Positions 18,101 to 26,108 of a DNA stretch of 64,000 nucleotides are shown here, in pieces. Below the pieces are notes generated by a model. It saw only the letters and a list, made by a program, of their open reading frames with translations. It was not told where the DNA came from and made no database searches. Position 1 is the stretch's first letter; the number at the start of each line of letters is the position of its first letter. Source of the DNA: Acidicapsa acidisoli (lineage in GTDB: Bacteria > Acidobacteriota > Terriglobia > Terriglobales > Acidobacteriaceae); assembly GCF_025685625.1 (NCBI RefSeq), contig NZ_JAGSYI010000004.1, positions 434,001 through 498,000 of the forward strand. Reading direction: 5' to 3'. The position numbers were made by a program, and so were the translations under genes.

Positions 18101-18563
18101 GACGAATGCTGAAGGCGGCGCTTATGTGGCTGCCACGAGCTTCATTCCGTACAATCCCCACAGGGTCATCACTGGAAATCCAAATCAGTGGTTCAATCCC
18201 AACATGTTCCATATGCAGCCGATGGTGCCATGCCCAAATAATGCGGCGCTTACCTGCGGGACTCTGGGGGATGCTGCGCGCGGGATTTTGCGCGGGCCAG
18301 ATTTGGGGGAATGGGATTTTTCGCTCGTTAAAGACACAGCATTTCAGCTGTTGGGTAAACAAGGATCCATTCAATTCCGCACCGAAATCTTCAATATCCT
18401 GAACCACACCAACCTCGGCATGCCGACGTCCGCAACGGTATTCAATGGGGCCACCTCTGTTCTGGGGGCGTACCAGCAAGCACCGCTCGCGGGAGTGGGG
18501 CAGATCACTACAACCGCGACGACATCACGACAGATTCAGTTCGCGCTGAAGCTGATTTTTTAG
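15156..18563 (+). CDS. Oar-like TonB-dependent receptor
   Basis: This is an outer-membrane receptor of about 1,135 residues of the acidobacterial Oar type. A signal peptide (HILLAALVLVAALCSSLAFAQ) is followed by a carboxypeptidase-regulatory-like beta-sandwich (VLNGQITDHDGLAVAEVKVQ, GRYNFPTLPVGRYSVTATKD), then a plug region (GDLPLNGRNYIDLSLLQAGV ... GANQYHGDVFEYLRN) and a large 22-strand-type barrel ending in the aromatic-terminated strand QIQFALKLIF. The longest frame begins at 15024, but the GTG at 15156, with AAAGAG eight bases upstream, begins directly with the signal peptide. Such proteins import large ligands, often oligosaccharides, with energy from TonB; the ligand is unknown. No SusD-type partner is adjacent. 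Four receptors of this type lie in the window. Confidence 0.92.
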   Translation: MKAHRKHILLAALVLVAALCSSLAFAQEETAVLNGQITDHDGLAVAEVKVQALNTGTNVSYMADTNETGRYNFPTLPVGRYSVTATKDGFQQAVEPGVELHVADVIRLNLSLQIGSVTQRVTVEGGAPLVETTSSEIGGLVNSRQIGDLPLNGRNYIDLSLLQAGVTDSLNSTGTNGFGGMTGTVYSSNGAPVISNNFLLDGTQITNQSNWGTASFAGTTLGVDGIQEYKVLTSAYDASYGMAMGSEMVIISKGGANQYHGDVFEYLRNSSLNARNFFDGTKTPHLEKNNFGASSGGPIRKDKTFFYAVYEGLQENLGFTANDLVPAAGCHGAAGAMITEAACPTLDLAPGSSVTIANADIAAMLSLYPNPNNGANGYLFGPSTKVGVNYGQFRFDQSFSSSDSFFARYTIDSAKINSANNQGMSISSGTAFPQFRGGGYDLDQFITLSETHAISPSISNTTRLAFSRTHFGSFPINVGSLPAGIEPIITGRPFGSFSITNLTPVGIGRLVGPPDSLHLQNIYSFGDDLYYQRGKHSLRFGTLLNRFNEALTVPINAPGNASYSSFANFLRGIPLTYGGPLTGSDVNRYFLFNTLGFYAQDDYRITSRFTVNIGLRYEFMTTPREADGRQYAIRNLTTDFTVLPGGELAAWIPGPVMRNGTYWNFSPRFGFTWDVFGDGRTAIRGGGGIYYDVGNLGGAFVNEADGSYPAIIYTATNPANAVVTFPITPPTVDSVLSSNRANSAVTVYYGAGQPYNIQYNLIVQRQLTRNTAVSVAYVGTRGVHLWQQLEGNPTIPTAIMNGVQYWSDAVPLCQTGAIPTCRINPNFGSVNTNNTVGVSHYDSLQVVVNKRLRSGLEAQATYTYGHSLDTPIGQLIAADCAGAPGMDVGVSSNTSAYDYGPSCFDARHNFRMSLLYYFPKLESNGLVSKLVNGWWMGNIVALQSGFPFTPILATNRSNSGNLSTMPDRVDLNTQAITQGTVLTNAEGGAYVAATSFIPYNPHRVITGNPNQWFNPNMFHMQPMVPCPNNAALTCGTLGDAARGILRGPDLGEWDFSLVKDTAFQLLGKQGSIQFRTEIFNILNHTNLGMPTSATVFNGATSVLGAYQQAPLAGVGQITTTATTSRQIQFALKLIF

Positions 18564-18635
18564 TATAAAGATTCAATCGCCGGGAATATCGGGTGACCAA
18601 TTGCAAGAGCCGGCCCCCTTTCATCGGAGTTGAGA

Positions 18636-19871
18636 GTGTCCAGACTCAATCAAATTCTGTCGCTCAAGCCGTCTCGGACTTGGAGCTACGGGTTTGCTGT
18701 TCTCTTGATTGCTTCAACACTGATCATTTCACGATGGGCGGCTCCGCATATAGGTTTTCCGGGAACACTGTTTCTCTGCGTCGTCATGTTGAGTGGGTGG
18801 TACGGCGGAGTCGGACCAGGCTTGCTCGCGACGACGCTCTCCTCTCTCGTGTTCCATTATTACTTCCTGCATCCGAACTATTCGTTGGGGCCAAAGCCCC
18901 CGGAATTGCCCCGACTTTTAATGTATATTGTGTCAAATCTTCTAATTGGATTCCTGAGTGCTGCGCAAAGGAACGCCAAAGAATCGCTTAGGCGCGCGCG
19001 TGATGACCTGAAACGTACTGTGCAGGATCTCGAGAATACCAACGAGGCACTTTATGCGGAGAGCCGTGAGCGCAAGCAAACCGAGGCGGCCTTTCGGCAG
19101 TCCCAGGCGGATCTGGCACGCGCCAGCCGTATAAGCAGCATGGGAGAACTGACTGCCTCGCTCGCGCACGAAGTCAATCAACCGATTACGGCAGGCATCG
19201 CGAACGCCAACGCATGCTTGCGCTGGCTATCCCGCGATCAACCTGATTTGGAGGAGGCGCGCGCGGCTGCGTTAAGATTCGTACAAAACGGAACGCGTGC
19301 GGGAGACATCGTCAACCGAGCCCGCTTGCTTTTCACGAAGGATAGTCTGCAACGGGAATTTGTCGATCTCAACGAGATTATTCGAGAAATGGTGCTTCTC
19401 CTGCATAGCGAGGCAACACAATTCGCCGTATCCGCCCGGACAGAACTCGCTGCAGACCTCCCTCAGGTGGTGGGAGATCGCGTGCAGCTGCAACAGGTGT
19501 TGATGAATCTCATGATGAACAGCATCGACGCGATGAAGAATGTGAATGGGACGCACGAACTCACTGTCCAGTCGCAGCGCGGTGAGGATGGCCAGGTATT
19601 GATCTCGGTCACCGATACCGGCGTCGGGCTTCCGCCGAGGCAGGAAGACAAGATCTTTGATGCATTCTTTACCACCAAGCCTCACGGCACGGGCATAGGA
19701 TTGCGGATCAGCCGTTCCATTGTTGGAGCGCATGGGGGACACTTGTGGGCTGCTGACCACCCTCCGCGCGGCGCACGGTTTTCTTTCACACTGCCGATCA
19801 GCGGCGGGACAGGCGACTCAGCTGATTCAGGAGATCGCACTGGAACCGCTGACGGAACGCAAATCCCCTGA
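18636..19871 (+). CDS. Membrane-bound sensor histidine kinase (DUF4118-type sensor)
   Basis: This 411-residue protein has three to four N-terminal transmembrane helices (residues ~15-105) of the KdpD-type DUF4118 sensor (GTLFLCVVMLSGWYGGVGPG), a coiled coil (~110-165), a HisKA domain with phosphoacceptor H178 in SLAHEVNQP, and an HATPase domain with N box MNLMMNSIDAM, G1 VTDTGVGLP, F box IFDAFFTTKPHGTGIGL. The GTG at 18636 is chosen because GGAG is six bases upstream; a TTG at 18630 is possible. It follows the receptor gene by 72 bases on the same strand and might be co-transcribed with it. No response regulator is adjacent, so it is an orphan kinase. The Ser/Gly-rich tail after the ATPase domain is unusual. 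Confidence 0.9.
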   Translation: MSRLNQILSLKPSRTWSYGFAVLLIASTLIISRWAAPHIGFPGTLFLCVVMLSGWYGGVGPGLLATTLSSLVFHYYFLHPNYSLGPKPPELPRLLMYIVSNLLIGFLSAAQRNAKESLRRARDDLKRTVQDLENTNEALYAESRERKQTEAAFRQSQADLARASRISSMGELTASLAHEVNQPITAGIANANACLRWLSRDQPDLEEARAAALRFVQNGTRAGDIVNRARLLFTKDSLQREFVDLNEIIREMVLLLHSEATQFAVSARTELAADLPQVVGDRVQLQQVLMNLMMNSIDAMKNVNGTHELTVQSQRGEDGQVLISVTDTGVGLPPRQEDKIFDAFFTTKPHGTGIGLRISRSIVGAHGGHLWAADHPPRGARFSFTLPISGGTGDSADSGDRTGTADGTQIP

Positions 19872-20092
19872 ACTATCTGAAGCAACTGCGCGTGCTTGCA
19901 ATACGGTTAGTAACGGGAAACGCCGCAGCGTCAGAGAGACTTGAAGGTCCTGGCGCGACGTTAACTCACTACATTCCAGTCACGATGCCGACAGATGAGT
20001 ACCGATCCGTTAATCTATGCGTGACTCGGCGAAATGCATTTACTTGGCTTTGGCTCACTTTTGGACTTCTCCATAAACACGTAAATACCGGC

Positions 20093-20836
20093 CTAGCCGA
20101 TACGATACTGACCGCCGTCTACGACAATTGCCTGCCCGGTAATGAATGCCGCATCATCGGTTGTCAAAAATAGAACTGCGCCAGTTACATCCTCGGGTTC
20201 GCCGAGCCGCTTGATGGCTTGCTGTTCCCAGGTGGAGCGCTTTTGCTCCTCGGACTGAGGCACGGTTGCGAGCGTGTTAATTAGACCAGGCAACACTGCA
20301 TTCGCGGTAATACCATCGTTTGCAACATCATTCGCCAGACCCCGCATGAATCCAATAATTCCCATCTTTGAGGCGATGTAGTGGCTCATGCCTGCTATGG
20401 CTAATCCGACCATGTTTGAAGATATGCCGACGAAGCGGCCCCACCTCTTCTTCCTCATGGCTGGCAAGAAGTATTTCGCGCTCAAGAAGTGCGAGTCGAG
20501 ATTAGTAGCCATCGTCTTTCGCCACGTCGGCAGATCGAGTTCTTCGATATGGCGGTTCGGGAAATAACCCGCGTTATTCACTACGATATCTACCTCGCCC
20601 ACTTCCAGGCTCTTGAGGGATGCCGAACGCCAATCCTCTTCCCGAGTCACATCAAGTTGAAGCGCGGTTGCCGTGGGGCCAATCTTCCTTGCGGTCTCGT
20701 GCGGCTGTTTGAGGTCGGTCGCGATCACTCGTGCGCCTCGTTCCGCCAGTGCCAATGCGATCGCTTGGCCGATGCCTTGGCCGGCGCCGGTGACCAACGC
20801 TACGTGCCCCTCGTGTGTTCTTATTGAGGTTTGCAT
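20093..20836 (-). CDS. Short-chain dehydrogenase/reductase
   Basis: This 247-residue classical SDR is an NAD(P)H-dependent oxidoreductase. The cofactor motif is TGAGQGIG near the N-terminus, then ATDLKQPHE at the end of beta 2 (an acidic residue favours NAD), DIVVNNAGYF, ISSN and the catalytic Y-x3-K in SHYIASKMG. The C-terminal DGGQYRIG ending is typical of FabG-like members. It lies on the minus strand, alone, convergent with the histidine kinase and separated from the caspase operon. The substrate cannot be inferred. Confidence 0.9.
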   Translation of the reverse strand: MQTSIRTHEGHVALVTGAGQGIGQAIALALAERGARVIATDLKQPHETARKIGPTATALQLDVTREEDWRSASLKSLEVGEVDIVVNNAGYFPNRHIEELDLPTWRKTMATNLDSHFLSAKYFLPAMRKKRWGRFVGISSNMVGLAIAGMSHYIASKMGIIGFMRGLANDVANDGITANAVLPGLINTLATVPQSEEQKRSTWEQQAIKRLGEPEDVTGAVLFLTTDDAAFITGQAIVVDGGQYRIG

Positions 20837-20863
20837 CTGGCCGTGCTCCCAAGCGGTTGCATT

Positions 20864-21082
20864 TCAGTTGTAACATGGACCTTCTTTCCGTCCCTGAACT
20901 TTCTTTGCACGGTTACGAAGATACGCGAGGACATTAGGTGCGTGACGGACTTCGGCCCGGGATAGAAGAACTTCGGTATACCACGGACCTAGCTTCATGA
21001 GCGGTTGACTCCCGATAGCGAGGAGTTCGGGACCCTTCTGAGCGGAGAATCGGCTTTGGAAGTTTAGACCTCTATTGTTGAG
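20864..21082 (-). pseudogene. Possible gene remnant upstream of the SDR gene
   Basis: A minus-strand frame of 72 sense codons between stops reads like protein (GLNFQSRFSAQKGPELLAI, then GPWYTEVLLSRAEVRHAP and YLRNRAKKVQG), with an internal ATG at 20998 giving 44 residues. It ends 27 bases before the SDR gene start. No Shine-Dalgarno was seen at that ATG, and I recognise no family. It looks like the 3' end of a lost gene, or a small gene of unknown type. Confidence 0.25.
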
Positions 21083-21130
21083 TTAACAGACCCTAGCGCT
21101 CATTGAACTCCGGTGGCGGCTTCTTGTAAA

Positions 21131-21184
21131 TGAGTATTACTCACTTGCGGCCTGAAAATGAGATATTATTTGACCGGTAATATC
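21131..21184. promoter_or_regulatory. Two dyads upstream of the WD40-caspase gene
   Basis: Two inverted repeats lie 45-100 bases upstream of the caspase gene. TGAGTATTACTCA (21131-21143) is a perfect palindrome about a central T. GATATTA-N9-TAATATC (21162-21184) has seven-base arms. This AT-rich stretch differs from the surrounding GC-rich DNA and looks like an operator or promoter region. The regulator is unknown. Confidence 0.4.
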
Positions 21185-21228
21185 AGGCGGATTCACTACG
21201 GGCGCAGTTTTCCCTGGAGCGTGGCGCC

Positions 21229-24200
21229 ATGAGGTCACACTTCCAACACATCCGAAGGCCTCTCTGGTCAGCCAGGAAAAATCACAAGCTGAAACTGCTT
21301 GCATTCTTGGTTTTAGGCGGGTGTGCGCTCGTGCAAGGCTGGTTGCTTGCACAGTCCTCTACTGCTGAAAGCCCGGAATTGGTGGTGCAGACGGGGCACA
21401 GCTCGGATATAACTGCTGTGGCCTTCAGTTCCGACGGCAACTGGCTGGCTTCAGCGAGCAACGATAAGACCCTGAAGCTGTGGGATGTTGCGAACGGACG
21501 GGAAGTTCGAACGCTGAGCGGTCATTCCGATTCGGTCACGAGCGTGGTTTTTAGTCCGGATGGCCGGTTGCTGGCTTCCGGTAGCGCGGACATGACGGTA
21601 AAAGTGTGGGATGTTACGACTGGTCGCGAACTGCGCTCCATAGGCGGCCACACGGATATACCCAGAGTTCTTTCCTTCAGCCCGGATGGACGATCGCTCG
21701 CCTCCGACGCCTACCTTGAAAGCGAACTAACAATCTCGGATGTTGCGACAGGACAGACGGTACGCAAGCTCGAGCTCAATGACCATCACCAGGCTGTTCT
21801 CAGCCCGGATTGGCGATGGCTCGCGACGACGACCTACACACCATCCATCACAATCTGGAATTTCTCATCAGGGGAACGAGTCAAGAGTCTCGAGGGTCAT
21901 GAGGAGATTGTTTCAGCAATGGCTTTTAGCGCGGATGGGCGCTGGCTGGCGACCGGCAGTGCGGATCAGGTAGCGAAAGTATGGGATGTCACGGCAGGCC
22001 GTGAGGTCTGCTCCGTGCGAAGAACCCGGACTCAAAGCATCATGATCGGCGGATTCTCCGGCTTGGCGTTGAGCCCGGATGGGCGTCGATTGGCCACGGC
22101 CAGTCTGCCAGAAGACGGCAACACGATCAGCATCTGGGATGTTGCGACGGGGCGCGTGCTGCAGACTTTGTCGGGCCACACCGGACAGGCCAACGCGGTA
22201 GCGTTCAATCCCGACGGAAAGCTCGTGGCTTCAGGCGGCTTGGACATGACAGTGAGGCTCTGGGATGCCGACACCGGGCTTGAGGCGCACACAGTAACCG
22301 GGCTTGGCTGGATCAATGTCGTGGCTTTCAGTCCGGACGGGCGCCTGTTTGCCACCGGTTCAGGACTTGATACTGCTGCGCGGGCCGTGACGAATAAGAC
22401 GAGCCATAATTCCCCACCCGGAAATCGCGCGGGCACGCTGCCTACGTCGATCGTGAGCGTGTGGGAAGTTGCAACCGGCAGGAGGGTGAGTGCATTCACG
22501 CAACAGAAAGCCGGGGTTGACGTCTTGAAGTTTAGCCCGGACGGGCGCCGGTTGAGTGCCGAAATCGGGTCGCACATCAAGAGCTGGGACCTCGCCAGTG
22601 GCCGTGAGTTCGGGAACGTGAAGGGCGGCCATTTTGCCTATAGCGCCGATGGGCGCTGGCTGATTGTAGGAGCAGAGAAAAGCGTTAAGTTGGTAGACAA
22701 TGCCACTGGACGCGAAGCAGGAGCCTTCCCGGTAGACTACATTCCGAACACAGTCGATCTTGTTGACGATGTCGCCCCCAGCCCTGATGGCCGATTGGTC
22801 GCCGCCGCGATCAGCTGGATTTCCAAAAAATCGAAACCGGAGAACCAGTTTGAGAGCGAGATCCAGGTGTGGGACATGGGCACACGAAAACTGGTAGCCG
22901 CTCTGCGGGGATACGAGAGAACAATTTCAGCCATCGCATTCAGCCCCGACAGCAAGCGGATGGCAGCAGTCGGCCAGGACGATAAGGCGATGTTGTGGGA
23001 GATCGGTTCAACTGACCCTGCACAGAGCTTTGATGTACCTACTCTGGCCAGTTTTCAATCGGGTATCGCGTTCAGCCCCGACGGGCGATGGCTGGCTGCG
23101 GGAGCCGCCGACAACAGCGTGGCGCTGTGGGATCTCTCTGCGGGAAATAAGAACTTTCGTCTCAGTGGACACACCGGGAGTGTGAGTGGCGTCGCTTTCA
23201 GTCCCGACAGTTCCTGGCTGATCTCGGGCAGCGCGGATGGTTCCACCCGCATATGGGACACCCGAACGCAACAGGAGCGTCTTACGCTGCTTTCTCTTTC
23301 CAATGGGAAAGACTGGCTGGCAGTTGCGCCTGACGGTCTCTTCGACGGCACCGCCGATGCGATGCAGGAGATAGCGTGGCGCGGAGGCGGCGACAACGCT
23401 ACGGTGACTCCGCTGGCTAGCTTCTTTACGGACTTTTATCACCCTGGGCTGCTCGCCGACAGTTTGACTGACCATCCTCCACGCGCCCAGGTGGATATCG
23501 CGACGGCACTTCAGCTCCCCGGACTTCGCAGCCTGCTGGCGCAGAAGCTTGCACGTGTTGAGGTTCGCGACGGACAGCCAATCGTATGCTTCGAACAGCT
23601 TCCAGCGGTGGCTGTTCAGGCGCCGGCGGATGCTGGACCGGATCTGCCCGCTGAAGTCAATGGTTTCCGGGTGGTTCCGGACGATCATGCGTGTAAGTAC
23701 CAAAAGGAATTGCCGATTGGAGCCGGCAGCACGAGCCAGATGACCCAGCTTCAGAATTGGAAGCCCGAGACGTTTGCAACCCCATGGGACGGCAAGCAAT
23801 CTGCAACATCCCAGTCGACGCTTCATGTCATGACCGTGGGAGTGGGCGAGTATCCTGCGGAATCAGGATTCGATGTGCTGCCATATGCCGTGAGCAGCGC
23901 CAAGGCGATCGAGGACTTCTTTATCAGCCAAAGCAGCAACAGGAGGAAACCTTACGCACAGGTTAGGGTGTGGCCAGGATTGTTCGACAAGTCCGCTACC
24001 CGGAAAGCCCTGCGGGACCAACTGGCGGAGATTGCAGGAAGTATGGGCGACAACGATGTTGTCCTGCTCTATTTCGCAGGTCACGGCGTTGCGCCGTTGG
24101 GAGAGGAGATGTTTTACTTCGTGCCATATGACGGCCGGAGGATCGATATACGGAACACAGGGTTGAATACTGCGGCCCTTGCCGAGGCATTGCGCAACAT

Positions 24201-24594
24201 GCCTGCTAGAAGGATTGTATTGATGATTGACGCGTGCCAATCCGGGGGAGCTGTGGAGGCGCTCGGCAAGATTGGGGAGATTAAGGCGCGAGTTGAAGAA
24301 CAGCGTGCGCATCTCGAACAAGGACAGGTCGAGTCTCGCGAAAGCGGAGTTGGCGTGCACATTATTGCCGCGACTCTGCCTCTGCAATACGCGGTGCAGA
24401 TACGCTCGAACCAAAGCGCCCTGGCGGCCACCATCCTGGACATATTGAAGGCAAGTCCGGGACAGGAAACAGTGAGCCAGCTGATCGCGAATCTGAAGGA
24501 TCGTCTGCCGGACCAATCGGAAAAGGCGGTTGGCTATCGCCAAGTCCCTCTTACAGAATCTGTTGGTTTGGACTTTGCCTTAAGTGCAAACTGA
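21229..24594 (+). CDS. Exported WD40-repeat caspase-family (orthocaspase) protein
   Basis: This 1,121-residue protein joins a WD40 region to a C14 caspase-like protease. Residues ~22-43 are hydrophobic after a basic stretch, so it is exported or membrane-anchored (a lipobox-like LGGC is present but imperfect). About 14 WD-type repeats follow (LKLWDVANGREV, VKVWDVTTGREL ... TRIWDTRTQQER), enough for two seven-bladed propellers. The caspase domain starts near residue 865 (LHVMTVGVGEYPA) and carries the catalytic dyad H952 (YFAGHGVAP) and C1003 (LMIDACQSGGAVEAL). Bacterial orthocaspases cut after basic or acidic residues and act in cell death, heterocyst or stress programmes; the propellers would recruit partners. 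It heads a three-gene operon. Confidence 0.93.
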   Translation: MRSHFQHIRRPLWSARKNHKLKLLAFLVLGGCALVQGWLLAQSSTAESPELVVQTGHSSDITAVAFSSDGNWLASASNDKTLKLWDVANGREVRTLSGHSDSVTSVVFSPDGRLLASGSADMTVKVWDVTTGRELRSIGGHTDIPRVLSFSPDGRSLASDAYLESELTISDVATGQTVRKLELNDHHQAVLSPDWRWLATTTYTPSITIWNFSSGERVKSLEGHEEIVSAMAFSADGRWLATGSADQVAKVWDVTAGREVCSVRRTRTQSIMIGGFSGLALSPDGRRLATASLPEDGNTISIWDVATGRVLQTLSGHTGQANAVAFNPDGKLVASGGLDMTVRLWDADTGLEAHTVTGLGWINVVAFSPDGRLFATGSGLDTAARAVTNKTSHNSPPGNRAGTLPTSIVSVWEVATGRRVSAFTQQKAGVDVLKFSPDGRRLSAEIGSHIKSWDLASGREFGNVKGGHFAYSADGRWLIVGAEKSVKLVDNATGREAGAFPVDYIPNTVDLVDDVAPSPDGRLVAAAISWISKKSKPENQFESEIQVWDMGTRKLVAALRGYERTISAIAFSPDSKRMAAVGQDDKAMLWEIGSTDPAQSFDVPTLASFQSGIAFSPDGRWLAAGAADNSVALWDLSAGNKNFRLSGHTGSVSGVAFSPDSSWLISGSADGSTRIWDTRTQQERLTLLSLSNGKDWLAVAPDGLFDGTADAMQEIAWRGGGDNATVTPLASFFTDFYHPGLLADSLTDHPPRAQVDIATALQLPGLRSLLAQKLARVEVRDGQPIVCFEQLPAVAVQAPADAGPDLPAEVNGFRVVPDDHACKYQKELPIGAGSTSQMTQLQNWKPETFATPWDGKQSATSQSTLHVMTVGVGEYPAESGFDVLPYAVSSAKAIEDFFISQSSNRRKPYAQVRVWPGLFDKSATRKALRDQLAEIAGSMGDNDVVLLYFAGHGVAPLGEEMFYFVPYDGRRIDIRNTGLNTAALAEALRNMPARRIVLMIDACQSGGAVEALGKIGEIKARVEEQRAHLEQGQVESRESGVGVHIIAATLPLQYAVQIRSNQSALAATILDILKASPGQETVSQLIANLKDRLPDQSEKAVGYRQVPLTESVGLDFALSAN

Positions 24595-24645
24595 GTTCTG
24601 CGGACCGCTAAAGTCGGCGATGCTCTGGCCCGAAAGGAGAGTGCC

Positions 24646-25413
24646 ATGCGTCACCAATGCATAGTTTCGATTATTCTCACCTGTGCACTTGGGACACCGA
24701 TCGCACCTGCTCAGGGAAGCCCCTCTGCGGGCGCCCTCCCGCAATCGGCCATCGGTGGCAATTCGGGCAATGTGCAGGTCAAAAGTGTAGTCAAGGTCTT
24801 CCTGAAGAACGAAGCGCCAGGCTACTCCATTGCGTACGACTACAACTTTCCCGATCGCACTTCGGTCTGGGTCAAAGACCTCGGCATCGTCCCCGCAAAG
24901 GGAAGCTTCCGCTATATCTCGAACGATTCATTGCTCGAATTTCGAGACGGTCCCGATGGAAAGGTGCTTGCCTCCGTCCCGTTGAAGGAGACTGTCATTG
25001 TCGCCGCGCAACCACCGGTCCTGGGCCTCCCGGACGAGACGTCATTTCCGGAAGACTTTCAGGCATTCACATGGGATTCGCGCCTGTCTTTCCAGGAACA
25101 GGCGAACAGTGTGCTGAACAAAGCATTTCGCTATCATCCGCGGCGGGATAAGGAAGTAACGCTACTCAAAACGACGTTCACGCCGCTTCCGACCCCGACC
25201 GTTGCAGCGGGCGTTACCGCGCAGATTGCGCTATTGCTGTCGTTTCCGTTTGATGCAGATTCGACCAAGTACTCGTTGCATGTCCAGACCCTGGTCATGG
25301 AGGGGCGCACTCACTCCGACAAGTTCCAGCCCACCAGCAACCCCATTATCCTTCGCTCCGCTGATGACTTCGTTAGGAGCCTTATCGATCAGATGAAGGC
25401 CGGAAAGGAATAA
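24646..25413 (+). CDS. Exported protein of unknown function, caspase operon
   Basis: This 255-residue protein has a signal peptide (residues 1-22, ending PIAPAQG). The mature part is beta-rich (VVKVFLKNEAPGYSIAYDYN, SVWVKDLGIVPAKGSFRYIS) with a Pro-rich middle (TTFTPLPTPTVAAG). I recognise no family. Its start is well supported by AAAGGAGA six bases upstream. It begins 51 bases after the caspase stop and ends five bases before the membrane protein, so the three are co-transcribed. By context it could bind, inhibit or be cleaved by the exported WD40-caspase (inference). Only the export signal is certain. Confidence 0.7.
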   Translation: MRHQCIVSIILTCALGTPIAPAQGSPSAGALPQSAIGGNSGNVQVKSVVKVFLKNEAPGYSIAYDYNFPDRTSVWVKDLGIVPAKGSFRYISNDSLLEFRDGPDGKVLASVPLKETVIVAAQPPVLGLPDETSFPEDFQAFTWDSRLSFQEQANSVLNKAFRYHPRRDKEVTLLKTTFTPLPTPTVAAGVTAQIALLLSFPFDADSTKYSLHVQTLVMEGRTHSDKFQPTSNPIILRSADDFVRSLIDQMKAGKE

Positions 25414-25418
25414 AGATC

Positions 25419-25844
25419 GTGACGATGAATCGAGCCCGGTACGGATTGATGGGAATGTTTTTCCTGGGGCTGATTGTACAACTCGTAGCCTTGTTTCACA
25501 TCCGGACTGCAATGTGGCCGGAGGAGTTCCAGTCTGTCCTCTTGCGCATACTCGGCATCTACTCAGCCCAATTGGGAGTGGTATTAGGAAGCATATTTGC
25601 TCAGCCAAAGCATCGTCTGTCGAATCCACCAGCGGGACTGGCGTGGGTTGCGCTCGGACTCGTACTCTTTTGGAACGTTCTCCTCGCTTGGCGAACAATT
25701 GCATTCAGCATCGCTGAACAGGATTCACCTGCTGACTTGATGAAGTATCTCGATTCGATTGCAGCCAGCAGCTCATTTCTGGTCGCGGGCTCGCTCTCCT
25801 TCTTTTTTGGCAGATCGACTCACGCTCATTCCTCAACATCGTGA
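25419..25844 (+). CDS. Small integral membrane protein, caspase operon
   Basis: This 141-residue protein has three predicted transmembrane helices (LMGMFFLGLIVQLVALFHI, then LAWVALGLVLFWNVLLAW and IAASSSFLVAGSLSFFFG). No conserved soluble domain is visible. The GTG at 25419 has AAGGAA about 10 bases upstream; an ATG two codons later is an alternative. It is five bases downstream of the exported protein and the last gene of the caspase operon. By position it might anchor or transport the partner, or be a membrane target of the protease; this is inference. Confidence 0.65.
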   Translation: MTMNRARYGLMGMFFLGLIVQLVALFHIRTAMWPEEFQSVLLRILGIYSAQLGVVLGSIFAQPKHRLSNPPAGLAWVALGLVLFWNVLLAWRTIAFSIAEQDSPADLMKYLDSIAASSSFLVAGSLSFFFGRSTHAHSSTS

Positions 25845-25932
25845 GGCACTTTTCCCGCCGACCAGGGCGTCTTTGCGCGTTCTTTTGAGGAGCGAAGCCA
25901 GCATGACGAAAGACCTGCCTCCGATTGCACTG

Positions 25933-26072
25933 CTAGAGGCCTGTTAGGACCGGAAATGCCCGCATTATTGAATGCGTACCGGACACCGAAGCGGGAGGGT
26001 CATCGCTTACAGCCAGGCACACCTGAGTGCGGCGTGCCTGGTCCAGATCATCTGTAATGCTTGCCCCATCTT
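25933..26072 (-). pseudogene. Decayed duplicate of the downstream SDR gene
   Basis: Minus-strand codons starting near 26072 read DLDQARRTQVCLAVSDDPPA, clearly paralogous to DLDQAHRTQVWLAASDDPEA near the C-terminus of the intact SDR encoded at 27070-27843; DNA similarity is also visible, including cctgagtgcgg and cctggtccagat. The fragment has no start, loses its phase after the match and ends at a TAG at 25933. It lies immediately downstream of the NmrA-like gene. It also contains the inverted repeat CCAGGCAC-N13-GTGCCTGG (26013-26041), which could act as a terminator between the convergent genes ending at 25844 and 26109. It is what remains of a tandem copy or a duplicated segment. Confidence 0.6.
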
Positions 26073-26108
26073 GCAACGGACCGCCGCGTGACTCAACTCC
26101 TTGATCGG

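Noticed and set aside
25933-26108. Possible attachment site or integrase footprint at the boundary of the redox cluster
   Set aside because: No tRNA, integrase or direct repeat was found; the similarity to the SDR gene explains the repeat.
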